This document shows, one piece after another, positions 22,836 through 34,430 of a stretch of 64,000 nt of DNA. Made by a program: the position numbers and the translations under genes. Each line of letters starts with the position of its first letter. Position 1 is the stretch's first letter. The stretch comes from Todiramphus chloris collaris (taxonomy: Eukaryota; Chordata; Aves; Coraciiformes; Alcedinidae): the NCBI GenBank assembly GCA_025345505.1, contig JANVCC010000030.1, positions 14,329,065 through 14,393,064 on the forward strand, read 5' to 3'. A model generated the notes under the pieces. It was not told the origin of the DNA, did no database searches, and saw only the letters and a list, made by a program, of their open reading frames with translations.

Positions 22836-23090
22836 CACCGCCGGAGAGCGGGGCATGGCAGGACCCCACTGGCTGCAGGAGCAGGGGTGTAGGTTCAGCC
22901 TGTGCCGGAGCAAGCGCTTTGGTGTAAACACCGGGGTGGGGAAGGTGTCTGGGCCAGGGCAGGCTCAGACCTGTGCGGTGCTGGCAGCCCGTCTCTCTCC
23001 GTGGGGATTCTGATTTCAGGAGCAAAGGCGTTCCGAGAAAGCGCCCGTGCCGGGCATGCCGAGCCATCGCCAGGCGCTGCTTAGTCTGTG
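22836..23090. promoter_or_regulatory. Small CpG-island-like cluster
   Basis: About 17 CpGs by eye in about 250 bases of GC-rich DNA, against the CpG-poor background of the surrounding kilobases. A further cluster lies at about 23405-23500. The 300 bases between them are AT-rich. It could be a minor promoter, for example of an lncRNA, or a CpG-rich enhancer. No coding exon is recognised next to it. Confidence 0.4.
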
Positions 23091-23872
23091 GTCTTCTTCA
23101 GCCACTCTCTTTGCTTCTCCACAGCAGCTCTTCTATTGTACAGATGGAGTTATGGGCAGGGGCTTTTAATAGAATGAATAGTTTGTGTAAAAAAAAAATA
23201 TATATTGCATAGTTATTGCCTTCTTAAATCTGCTCATAAAGGGCTACAACAGGCAAGGGAGGAAATTACTGCCGAGCTGCAGCTGGTCAGCTTCTGTGAG
23301 GGATCCATCCAAGCTTGGTGTTTCACGCTTAGCTTTTCAAGATGTCATCTTATGAAATTTTACAAGCTCTGTGGGATCAGGTGAGGTCAGTGGCTTAATG
23401 GGAGAGGAGCGAGACAACGCTGGGAGCGGGTGCACTGGTTCGGCAGGCGGTGCTCTTGCCTGTGCCCGCTGTGCCATGCTACGTTGTGCCGGGGGAGCCA
23501 TGCTCTGGAGACAGGCTCTGATAGCTTCAGTAGCTGCAGATCTTGTGGCATTGGTTTTCAGGAGCACTCAGATGGCAGTCCCGGTGGCCAGGCCAAACGA
23601 CTAGTGGGTTGGAGACAGAAGGCCACCAAACAGGTTTGAAGGGATGAGGAAACATTTAGGTCATTTTTATCCAGAGCTCGTCTGCTATCTCTAAATCTTG
23701 CCAAGTGGGCACAACACCAGGAACAGACGGTGAAGTGCAAGAAAAAACAATGCCAAGCTTTTTTCTTCCTCTGTTTTCTTTTTTTTTTTTTCCCTCCACC
23801 TACTTCTCTCATGGATTTCAGTGAGATGACACCAAATACAACACATCTGAATGAATGTGGCATGATGGAGGT
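23091..23872. other. Unique DNA with CpG-rich sub-patch
   Basis: AT-rich at 23160-23230 (A run then ATATATATTGCATAG), CpG-rich at 23405-23500, and a pyrimidine tract at 23758-23820 ending in TTTCAG. No gene is recognised. Confidence 0.35.
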
Positions 23873-23897
23873 GGGGGGGGGGGGGTTTAAGGGAGGG
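23873..23897 (+). other. G13 run and G-quadruplex motif
   Basis: Thirteen consecutive G, then TTTAA, GGG, A, GGG. This satisfies the four-tract quadruplex pattern. Run length in such homopolymers is often wrong in assemblies. Confidence 0.6.
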
Positions 23898-26499
23898 AAG
23901 CCAAACTGGTGACCCAACTATTTTGGTGAAAACTAAACTCCACTCTTTGTAGATCATCTTGTCTGCAAGGAACAAAAGGATTGTCTCCATGAGCTCCCCA
24001 CACAGGGTCTGCTCAGACACACAAGCATGGAAGACCACAGGGATGCGGGAAAGGTCTGAGCTGGTCTTTACAGGGTAGAGCAAAGGCTGCACACAGGGTT
24101 TGAAGGGAAGGAGATTCAATTAAAATCCTAGATTCTCCAGAACACTGTGTTTTGAGGACAGACTGGGGATATTTATTTTTACCCCTTTTCCTTTCTTCTC
24201 CTGGATCTGGCGCAATGTGGGCTGTACACACAGTGTAGGATGTGAGCACATACTGTACATCTGAGGTGAGATGAAACACAAATATGCCTTTTCATAATAG
24301 CATTTACACCTGGAAGAGAAGACCGGTTTATTACCTTGGTAAACAAAAGTTAGAATTCAAGCAAAGTACAAACTTTGCCCCAGGCTATTCTGACAGCGCA
24401 CCTTGTGTTTGTGAACTTGGCTGCTAATGTGCAGCGTGAAGCAACGGGGCCATTTCCAACCCTCCCCCAGCCCTTTATCCAAGGCCCAAAGTTTAAAAGT
24501 TCATTTTTTTTCTTTGGTGGGGGTGCTTTCATGTGCTGAAGCTGGCCATGCCAGCTGAGATGGCAACTGGTGGTGGGAAGCGTTGTCTGTGGCATATCTC
24601 TGCTGTGCATCGGGATTTGTCTCTGTCAGGAGAGGGTGAGGATTACAAGACGTGTAGATTTAGCAACATGCGCTGTGCAGAACTGAGACTTGCATTGCAG
24701 GGTTATGCTAATGGGGAAGAAATACCTAGAGTGCTTCTCTGCACACGGCAGCAATGCCAAGTCCCATCCTGGCAACTGGGAGGACCTGAGCACCACGGAC
24801 CTGGATACACCCTGTAGGGTGGCTCTCAGATCTCCAACATTCCAGTGTTATGAGACCTAGAGAAGGCTCTGGACCACTTGGAAATTGTCTTCTTATGTGG
24901 GAGACATATAGGCCTAAATCCAAAAGCCTCCTGGGGACCAAATTTCACTGCAGCAATGAAATAAGCTCCCATATTGCACAAAACAAGCTCTTCTCTGTGC
25001 CCCAGCTTGCTTTGTTGCAGTCCATACAATATGCCAGCTGGGCAGGGGGGAAGGGGACCCAGATAGATCTGAGAGAAGCTGGAGTGTCAGGATGTGTCTG
25101 GCACCATGCTCCCGACCCATCAATCCTCAGCCATTTTTCTCCATGCCAGTTCCTGGACCAGGCATAAGGCTGGCTCTGGGCTGGCCTGCTCTGTATCCTC
25201 ATTAGGCAGTGCCATGTGCTAAGGGCAGAACACTGCCAGCTTTGCCTGGATAAGAGGATGAGCTTGTTGGGATAAAATTTACAACTGTTCTCAAATTTCT
25301 AGCTCAAATATTGGCCGAGAAAAATCCCAAACTTTTTTTCAGTTTCGAGAAATCCATATAATTTCACTTTGTTATCATTGATGTCTTTAATTCTGGTAGC
25401 AAAATGGTAAGCAATTGTCACCAATCAGTGTCAGAGAGGCTTTTAGCTTCAGGATCACTGCTCATTGGAAAGACTGGATTTCTGGAGACACTATTCTCTT
25501 GCAAAGTTTCTGAGGAATCCCCACTACTGGGTGTTAATTCCCAAAATTTAAATTGCCCTCTCTGGGCCTCTGTGGAGTCAGTGTACTCAGGGTAGTAGTA
25601 AGGATGGAGGCATGTCAAGATAGTGGAGCTCTGCCTGTTGCCAGGTAGGTGAGTCCTGGTTCCTCTGCCTGCTGCCTGGTCCCCCCACAGTGGCATCTAT
25701 TGACCCAGCTCTGGAGGTGATTAGCAAGACACTGTATCTCACCAGGCCACGTATTTTACTGCAGGCCACTGCCTACTTTTTCTGATGACTTAAACAGTTC
25801 CATCAGTCTGTAGGGGAGCTGTACCACCAAGGGGAGATGAACCCTTGGAAAGTCTTGCCCTTTCCGAGACCACAGGTTTTTTTGCTGGTTGTTTTATTTA
25901 ACTCTGTTGACTCTAGAAACCCCCAGGATTACTTTAAGGAAACAAAACATGTGTTGGCTAGATGCAACTGAGCTAGGAAGGACACTGGTTATTTATTCTC
26001 AGACTCTCCTGTCTCCAGCAGTAAGACCTTATTCTTCACACCCTCTTCGAGCCCAGCTACTACAGCATGGCATGCACATTGAAACTTGTCTGTGCTGCAG
26101 TCACCTCAGGCTGCTGGGAGGGGACCTTCTTGTGTTATGCTTTCAAGGGAAGAAAATCAGGACCCTTGATGGTAAAAAAATGACTTTTACAACCACAGTT
26201 TTTTCTGAATCATTGACTGCTCTTTGCATGAGGTCAAACATCACTCTCCTGAAAGCAGTCAGTGCCACAAAGAGGCAGACCCATAAGCAGACCTTAGAAA
26301 ACAGCACTGAATTCATTTAACATGTGAAATCCAGCAGAGACTCTCAGTGGAGGCAAAGCATCTGCAGGGATATGGCAGCGAGTGCCCTTTGTCTATGTGA
26401 GGCATCCCTGGATGAGGTGCCTTAAATCAAGAAAGTGGTGGAGGAGATGACAGAGAATAAAAGCTCACTCAGCTCCCTGATCATAACTTCTGTTGACCT
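23898..26499. other. Unique DNA, no gene recognised
   Basis: Frames below 145 codons on both strands, none recognisable. No repeat family is recognised. Confidence 0.35.
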
Positions 26500-26693
26500 G
26501 ATCACTTTGCTGGATTATGAGATAAAGTCACGAGGGTTAATTTTAATCTGAATATAGCAACCCCATTAACACAAACGTGATTTCAATTTGTTGAATGATG
26601 GCTTTGGCTATGTTTATTGCAAGGTCTTAAAAATTCTTGGAAGACAAGTACTTACAGAAATTAAATGCATTTCTGCATAGGATTTGTTTAACC
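26500..26693. promoter_or_regulatory. Weak candidate conserved element
   Basis: AT-rich block with GGTTAATTTTAATCTGAATA near 26538 and CATTAACACAAACGTGATTT near 26563. Judged on texture only. Confidence 0.2.
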
Positions 26694-26755
26694 ACATCAA
26701 ACATGCTTAAGTACACATTGTACAACTGTGGGACTCAATTCTGATCAGAGATACA
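26694..26755. mobile_element. Possible eroded MITE relic (type D)
   Basis: AACATGCTTAAGTACACATT followed by GGGACTCAATTCTGATCAG partly matches the ACATGCTTAAGTGC...GGGCC arm of the element type at 21.12 kb. The match is short. Confidence 0.3.
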
Positions 26756-27110
26756 AGATTGCCCAGTGCTGCTGCTGCAGCAGTATGACATAACTTTGCC
26801 TGGCTGTTCTAGTCACTTTGCTTGAGTGATTAAAAACAAGACGAGGCAAAGCAATGAATATAGCCCAGGGAAAAATTCTGCCTGGCTCATGAGAGATTGC
26901 AAATGGACCTAACAGATCGCTTCCATCTCTAACTTCTTTAGATGCTGTCATGATACTCTCAGGCCTTTTGCAAAATATGCGTGACTGTACGCATGGATTT
27001 GCAATGGGTCTGCATATGAACAGAGCTGTATCTAAACCTGTTTGAGAGTGGCAGAGTGAACTGTGGGTTCTGGTCAGTGTTGCTCCATCCCCAATTTACA
27101 TGTCTTTAAG
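26756..27110. other. Unique DNA, no gene seen
   Basis: Ordinary composition. GCTGCTGCTGCAGCAG near 26768-26783 is a short GC-rich palindromic word. No gene is seen. Confidence 0.3.
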
Positions 27111-27566
27111 CTAGACCAGAACAAGTTTATCAGTTACGAACATCTGCTCCACCTGCTCAATCTCTTTACCCACCATGGCCATGGAATTTACAACTGTTTC
27201 CCAGTCCTGCAGGGTCTGGGGCTGTTCTGGAAAAGCATCCATTTTCTCAGTGCTTGTGTTTGACCTAAAGTTTGTTTCTGCAGCATCCCTCCAAAAAATC
27301 TCCAACTGGACACAACTGGCAGTGACTGGAATACATCCTTGTCTTTGTGCACTGCGAGACATCACTGGAATGACACAACTACACCTGGGCTCCAGGGGTA
27401 TATTTTGCTGGTTGTATTGGCATCTTTGCAGCACTTGCACAAACATTTTGCTTTGGCTCCAGCCACTTGCGTGTGGCATGAAACCAGCTCCATTCCCTTG
27501 AATAAATACACCACACCTATTTAACACTGCTAAAAAGCTGCCAGCTGCATGGTGAAAATGTGACAT
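27111..27566 (-). other. Minus-strand open frame, coding-like 3' part
   Basis: A 151-codon minus frame. Its C-terminal half (27285-27111) is acidic and amphipathic, and it reads less like random sequence than the neighbouring frames. It contains stretches such as DWETVVNSMAMVGKEIEQVE and ends in a stop. A CTGCAG at about 27280-27285 could be the AG of an acceptor, but the preceding pyrimidine tract is poor. I recognise no family. It may be a chance frame, a terminal exon or an old pseudogene fragment. Confidence 0.15.
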
Positions 27567-28646
27567 GGATCATGGTGCAAAGCAGCTTTGTCCAGTGTTT
27601 CCTATGATGGATCTCTTCTGACATTGTTACTCCCTGATACCTGTCAAGAAAGAAATACTATCCAGGCAGCTCAGGGATTGAATAGTGAATCCTATGGGGG
27701 ATGTATCCTTGTTATGAGCAAATATATGCCTGGGAAGAGCTGTCTGTGCATCAGGCTTCCTCTCCTTTTGGCTGGAATGAGCTTAGCTGCAGCCCAAAGT
27801 TGCAGCTGAGCTACATGAGAGGCTCAGGAAGGGCTGGCCATGCGTTGTCCACCTCTGGATGGAGCTGCAATATACTTCAGTATGTCTGTCCCTCCATGAA
27901 CAAGAGCTTTCAAACATTAGAGCCCCAAACAGATTCAAGCTCTGAAAGAACTGCAGAGAGCTCCCAGACTTGAGTGGAGCTCAGGTGTGAGGGTTTATGA
28001 TGCGAGCTGTCCAAGAAGGAGAGCTTGAGATTGCTCAGTGGACAAGTCACGCCCATCTCAGGAGGCCTTCTGGGTCAGTGTTCAGTGATGGATGGAGATC
28101 TTGGGTTTGCACCTGCGATTACACCTGCAAAGCCTCCAATACAGAGGTGTGAGCTTGCAGAGCTGGGCTATGGCCATAGGCTGCAATGGAATTTATTTCC
28201 CTACACGTGGATGCCGCTTTTGGGTGTGCCTGCTGCTGGGTGCTCCCGTGAGCACCTGAGACTCCTCGTGCAACCCCACGTGCAACTCCCACACATCCCT
28301 CCGTGCACCAGAGAACAGGGCAGCTCTTGGCACCAGGGGATGAGAGGAAAGAGTTCAATTCAAAAGCTTGAAATGCTCAATTCAAAGGCATTTGAAAACT
28401 TCACAGCTATTTTCTCCATGTTGTACTGTTTGCCCCTTAACTTTCATACAACTGTCACATTACATCCACAGCAAAGCTGTTGTATAGAATATAGCTTTCT
28501 ATTTGTTACTTACTAAATGTAACAATAATCAGCTTTGTGCTAAAGCATAAGACAATCCCAACAAATGCTTGCCTGCCTAAGCTAATGTAAAATGTTGACT
28601 AACTATTTAGTTTGCAATTCACTAAGGATTTCTTAAATACCGAGGC
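27567..28646. other. Unique DNA, no gene recognised
   Basis: A 163-codon plus frame (28025-28516) has no recognisable domain. GGCACCAGGGGATG at 28330-28343 is CTCF-core-like. AT-rich DNA follows from 28500. Confidence 0.3.
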
Positions 28647-28740
28647 AACAATAATAATAAAATTTGTGCTTTCTTCTTTTATTGAAGGTCTTAAAGTGTC
28701 TTACAGAAGGTAATCGATAAGTTTTCACAATGAGAGGGAG
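28647..28740 (+). mobile_element. Ancient CR1/L3-like 3' tail relic
   Basis: ACAATAATAATAAAAT, then ATTGAAGGTCTTAAAGTGTC (28681-28700), TTACAGAAGGTAAT and TTTTCACAATGAGAGG. The order matches the AATAATAATA, ATCTTAAAGCRCTTTACAAA-GGTAAT, CCTCACAATGAGAGG pattern I recall for L3/CR1-related tails. Same orientation as the 9.1 kb copy. Confidence 0.5.
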
Positions 28741-30331
28741 CTGGCCATGGCTTTGATAAAAACATTGTCAGGAAAACTCCAAAAAGCCTTAGATTTGGAA
28801 AGGTTTGAAAATTTCCCCAGGATTCTTTACAGGATCTGTTTCCTTGCAGAGGTTGTCTCTCCTCAAAACACTATGGTCCACTTCCCACAGAATCCCATTA
28901 GGATTTTGAGGGATATCCAGGGGCCCAGCTGCTGCAGTGCCGACACAGCAGGCCTGGCTGTGACTGGTGCTGTGGGACACAGAGCAGCTCTGTCCCACTC
29001 CACACTGGGGTTTGGCCAGGCTCATCAGCCCCACAGAATATCCTCCTTCGCTTGGGCTCAGCATTGGGATCCACACCAGGAGCAAGAGCAGATGATCTTC
29101 AGAGAGACAAAAGGATGCAGATGAAGACTTGTTCTCCACGTTTGCTAAGGCTCAACTGCAAGTGAGGGGCTCACCCTATAGTGAGGTGGAAGCTAATTCA
29201 GATGAGGGAGAAACCAGGTGAGATGTGTCGTGCAGGTGATTGTCTGGCAGTGGTAACAAATCCGTGTCAGGAGATATCCAAGAAAAAGCTAGACAGTGTC
29301 TTTTCCAAAGGGTTCGGGCAAAACCCCCACAGAGTTCTTCCCAAGCCAGCCATGGGATGTTCTGATTTGTCGATCTGGGGCTCTCGCTGCCCAGTTTTGC
29401 ATGCAGGAGCACCACTCATCCAGCGTTATTTACGGCAAACGGCTGAGCGCCCAACCATCTGGAGCCCAGCCCCACTAATCATGTCCTCTGCCAAAGTAAA
29501 TTGAACCTAATTGGTTGGAAAGAGAGGAGGGGGAGAAGTAACAACAGCAAAATCAGCAATGACAACAAATACCCCAACTCACCCCGGACCAATATTCAAA
29601 ACAAATTATTAAGTATCATTTAAAGTCAAATTGCACCAACTGTCTGAGTGAGGCTTGTCCAAGTTTGGCCTTATCAGCATTCATCACCAGGGCCCTGGGA
29701 TGGACAAAGAAACAGAAAACACCACTAAAGGGTAAGCCAGAAAGAGTCAGCCCATATTCTTGTTCACTCCAAGGCCCTTTATATTCTTTTGGAATATATT
29801 AAAAAAAAATATATCTGAGAAACAGGTCCATGGATTATCTTTACTTCATCAGGATAGAAGATGTCTCATTACTGCTCTTTCCAGGCAGTGCAGGATCTCA
29901 CATGTCCTGGCACTGATATTGGCTTGATGCTCGAGGCTGCATGGATGAAGGTCATGCTGCAGCTCTCTGCAAAAGAGTCACCCTGCAGCCTTCCTTCTGG
30001 CCCATCCCTTCCTCCATGGAGGAGCTCAGGGCTGTCCCTTAGAGTCCTTGGTACCAGGACATCCATAGGCACTTCCTTCCCTCAGAGTGATACCAAGGAA
30101 GGAAAGTGGCTGGTGTGCCTGCACCTCAGGGACTTCTCTGCTTTGGTGGCCTTCCTCTGCCCCAGAGGTCTCCTGCTGCTTCCTGCTCTGGTGGATTCTC
30201 ACATCACCTCGTCACCATGAGATCTGATCTTCCTGCAGTGTATCGTTCACATCTGCTGCTGGTTTGTTCTCTCACCCTCTCCCTAGGGGAGGACCGTGTG
30301 CAGTGGACTGTTCTGTTTTGTTTTGTTTTCC
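28741..30331. other. Unique DNA, no gene recognised
   Basis: Frames of 116-125 codons on both strands, none recognisable. The stretch 29555-29660 is AT-rich with AAACAAATTATTAAGTATCA and could be a small conserved element. No repeats are recognised. Confidence 0.35.
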
Positions 30332-30373
30332 CTGTGTGTGTGTGTGTATACATATTTGTGTGTGTGTGTGTGT
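30332..30373. repeat. (TG)n microsatellite, interrupted
   Basis: Two TG runs separated by TATACATATT. Confidence 0.85.
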
Positions 30374-33300
30374 AAACATGATACAGATATAGGCATGGAT
30401 TTCCCAGCTTTCACTTTCCCTCCCACTCACAGATTAATACCTCTAGGCACGCTACTCTCTCCCCAGAAATAAGAGTGAACTGTTTGGCTGCACTGTTTCC
30501 AATCCCCAGCATATCCTGGATCTGTGTTTTAAAGAATGAAAGCATGGAAAAATACATCAATGTGTCTTACACCTGCCACATGGGGGACTTGGTCTGGGAT
30601 AGCACATTGGAGCTGTTTTCCCCCATAGACAGATTGTGTTTTCCAAAATGCTGTGATTTCCCCTCAAAAAATCTTTCCACTAGAGGACTTTCTCTTAGTC
30701 ATAAAGGAGATGGTGCCATTGGGCCAAAGAAGAGACCCTGTCAGCTTGCCATCTGGGACCCTTCTCCCAGATATGGTGTGCTTCCTGAAGCAGAAGCTTT
30801 TATTTCCCATTTCAAGGCTGTGGCTCAGAGGAGATTATAAGATTGGGTCCAGAGGTGTGCGTGCCCACACCTGTCTGTCATCCACTGGAAAGGTTCCCTG
30901 CTTCCACATGCACAGGGCTCTCCCTGACCTGTGGGTTTCTTCCATGCAGAGGTTTTTATGATTGTAATTATATGAGTAACGAGAGGGAAGTCCCAGCCAT
31001 CGGAAATTGTTTTGCAGTCTGTGATTTTCCTTAATTTTCCTGCTGTGTCCAGTGCCTCTGGACTCATCTATGAGGAACATCTCTTGGGACGTCTCTTAGA
31101 TGTTTCAAACAGCAGTTATGGGAAAACAGAAATGCTTTGGATGCTGTGATTTTTAATTTTTTTCTGCATACAAGCCAGAGCTACCTTCCAGGCAGGTGAC
31201 ACATGGATAAAGACAGGCCACCTCACCAGAGGGACAGCTCCTCAGACATTGTTGACAAGGTGAGAGATGTTTCATTCATGCCTGCAAAAACTCTCGGCCT
31301 CTTTTTCCCTTTCTAGTGGGGCTTATTCATTCCCAATCTGGAAATGCTTTCTCCTCTGCTCTCTGCGAGCCTCTTCTACAGGGCTCAGTTCTAGTTCTTC
31401 CTTTTCCATTCTCCCTGCCATTTCCTTTGCCATTTTCCCCACTATCAAGGACTTCCCAGTCCCCTGCTCATTCAACATTTTATAATGCTTTCCGAAAATG
31501 ACTCAAGCTTCATCCTCCAACTAGTGCCATCCCTCAAAACCTCTGCTTCTTGCAGGCAGCTCCATGCTAGCTAGAAGCCTTGTCCTAATTTTTTTCCCAA
31601 ATGTTTTCATACATCAACTGATCCCCTATTTGTTCTCATGCCAACAGGATCTTTTAGCTTGGATAGCTCTTCTTCCAGCCTGGTGTTTGTGCTGCTGGTG
31701 CATTTACAGACAACAAAGCTATGCCTTCTCCGCCTTAGTCTTACTAAAATAAACAAGCCAAACTGTCTTGAATGCAGGTGAGAAACACATTCCAGAGGCC
31801 TCCCAAACCTGGGACACTGACAGAAAAGGCTGCTGGGGGGACCCTTTGGGGTCCTGTAATGATTTTATTTTAAGTTGCTGGAAGAAGGCTGCCTTTCTGA
31901 TGGTCAAAACAGTTTATCTTACTTCATCTCTATCCCTGGACAATTTCTATGCCATCTCCTGCTGGACAGTTCCCCCATTCCCATTGAATTTGTCCTCCTT
32001 CAGCCCCAGCTCACTCTTGGGCCAACACCTTCCAAGAACTGCCATGTCTGCCCATCTGCCTAACCTCCTGCACTGGATTTTTGGATGTCAAAGTTGTTTC
32101 TGTGGGTAAAAGCTGTATTTTCTGTCTGGTTCAGTATCTTGTAGGTGGGCAGGCTGCAGAGCCACCTCTTCTTTCTTCCTTCTTACCTCCTCCCAGTTGC
32201 TGTGGCCACAGCAAAGCCTCGCACAGCCCCTGCATTTCATCCTTTCTGCAGTCTGAAGGAAAAGAGCTCTGTAATTAGCAGGGCTGGTCATTCCCTTGGA
32301 CTTGTGAACTTGTTCACCCGGCATCCAGCAAACACCTGTTGTTTGGGGTTGTTTGCTCTGCTCTCATATTTGATAAGGACATAAGCAAATAAGCTTCTGT
32401 CTAGCCACCCCGTGTCCTGCGGCTGTGAGCTGTGCCTAAGCTTTACCTCTATGCCATCCTTTCCAGAGTGAAGGAGCATTTATTTAAGCAATTTGAAAAA
32501 ATAAAGTTAAGGGACGGGGAATAAAACAGACACTCACTGTTAAGTCCTTTCCCTGGGCTCAGAAAAGCAGTGAAGACAAAAGGACTCATTTTCCTTTTGC
32601 TCAGCCTGGTCAAGGCACTTGGCCCAGCGGGTTTCACTTTTCAAAAGTCACTTTCCATCTTCTCACAAAGGAGTGTGGGTCTGGATGGCTGCTTTTGCAG
32701 CAGGGTGGGCATGTGGTGGGGAAGGGTCTGGTTTCAGTGCAGTGGGGTTTTTAACCGGTGAAAGGACTGCCGTCAGATTTTGAGCTGAAACACACCTCAC
32801 TTGGGGAACCACTGACCTCCCTGTAAAGACAAGGCTTGGGTCGACTGCAGCTGCAAGTGCTGTGGCTTGGGTTGTGGAGACCTGCTCAGTCAGTGGCAGT
32901 CAGAAGCATGGAGGAGTGGCTGTGGTCAGCTTTCTCTTTTTGCGATTTCCCCTTTTTCGTTATGACTTCTTGGTCAGGCTGGATCCCAGACCTGAAAGGG
33001 TCCTGCAGCAGCCTGTGGGCAGCAGCACATAGAGCAACACATTCATATCATGAAACCATATGGAGGGCTGCAATATAACAGTCTTCCTGAGGGCTCTGCG
33101 TGTGTTCCTCTGCATATACATATGTTGGTGTTTCAAAATGCGATTTAAGAGCAGAATGAATAAGGAGAGTTTGTTGGGGAATGAAGCACGGGAAGGTAAC
33201 AGTATAAATATAATGAATTTCAAATGTAGGACCACCCTGCTTCATTTTAAGAAAGCCTTGGGAACAGCATGTTTCATCTGCCACTTAATACCTATTTTCT

Positions 33301-33856
33301 AAAGAATTATACTTCATTTCATACACCATATTGCTCCTGCAGAGCACCAAGAACACTTTATGGAAAGACAGCAAGCTTTGTCATCAGATTTGAAGCCTAG
33401 AGCTGTATCCTTGAGGTACTTGTTTTCTGAGACAACCTTGACCTAGATTATTTTAAAGTGGCATGCGTCTTGGATTGTTAATTTCTTTTCCCTAGCACAA
33501 AAGACCTCTCTACAATAAAAGTTCAGTCTGTACCCAAGAGAGACAGAGCTCTGCCCGCCAGCCGATTTATGGCTGTAGGGATCCCTTAGCCTGTGTTCCT
33601 TACCCCGAAATCAAGAGCTGAGCACTGAGTCTAAGACTGTCACAACCAAATCCCTGTTCTTTCTTGCCCTTAGCCCGGGATTAATGAAGACAAAGCCTTA
33701 TGTGATAGGTATTTGTTGCCTAAGTGAAAAGCACAGAAATAACGTGATGAGCAGGCTGGTGTGAGAGCCCAGGCGAGAATTAAACACCCCACACAGCTGC
33801 ACATATCGGGGACTGACATCCCTGGTAGTCATCCAGCAGCTGGATCCAGGTTTCCT
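30374..33856. other. Unique DNA, no gene recognised
   Basis: About 3.5 kb of unremarkable DNA with frames up to 121 codons, none recognisable. Several pyrimidine-rich patches (31290-31480, 31920-32080). No repeat family is recognised. Confidence 0.4.
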
Positions 33857-34430
33857 GATCACAGAATCACAGAATGGTAGGGGTTGGAAGGGACCTCTAA
33901 AGATCATCTAGTCCCCTGCCAGAGCAGGATCACCCAGAGTAGATCACACAGGAACAAGTCCAGGTGTCTTTTGAAAGTCTCCAGAGACAGAAATTCCACC
34001 ACCTCTCTGGGCATCCTGTTCCAGTGCTCTGTTACCTTCACAGCAAAGTATTTCCTCATGCTGAGGTTGAACCTCCTGTTTTCCAGTTTATGGCCATTGC
34101 CCCTTGTCCTGTCACTGGACAACACTGAGAAGAGACTGGCCCCATCTTCCTGACACCCACCCTTTAGATATTTATAAGCCATGATAAGATCCCCCCTCAG
34201 TCTCCTCCAGACTAAAGAAACCCATGTCTCTCAGCCTTTCCTCATGTGTTAGGTGCTCCAGGCCCTTCATCATCTTACTAACCCTGTGCTGTGCCTTCTC
34301 CAGTAGTTCCTTGTCCTTCTTGAACTGGTGAGCCCAGAACTGGACACAGTACTCCAGGTGAGGCCTCACCAGCAGAGTAGATGGGGAGGAGAACCTCCCT
34401 TGGCCTGCTGGCTACCTGATGCTCATCATA
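33857..34430 (-). mobile_element. CR1 LINE, 5'-truncated, minus strand
   Basis: A copy of the chicken-repeat-1 family of non-LTR retroposons. The element's 3' end is on the left: two tandem CACAGAAT octamers (33860-33875) and GGTTGGAAGGGACC (33882-33895). On the minus strand the C-terminal part of the reverse transcriptase is readable as [12 protein letters not shown] (34366-34331), then in another frame [11 protein letters not shown] (34113-34081) and [13 protein letters not shown] (34032-33994). Near 34180 the frame shifts, because about five bases are missing relative to the expected LEKRRLRGDL region. The copy is therefore dead. The 5' part is absent, as is usual for CR1. The right boundary is approximate, with similarity fading after about 34415. 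No target-site duplication is seen, which fits CR1. Confidence 0.95.
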
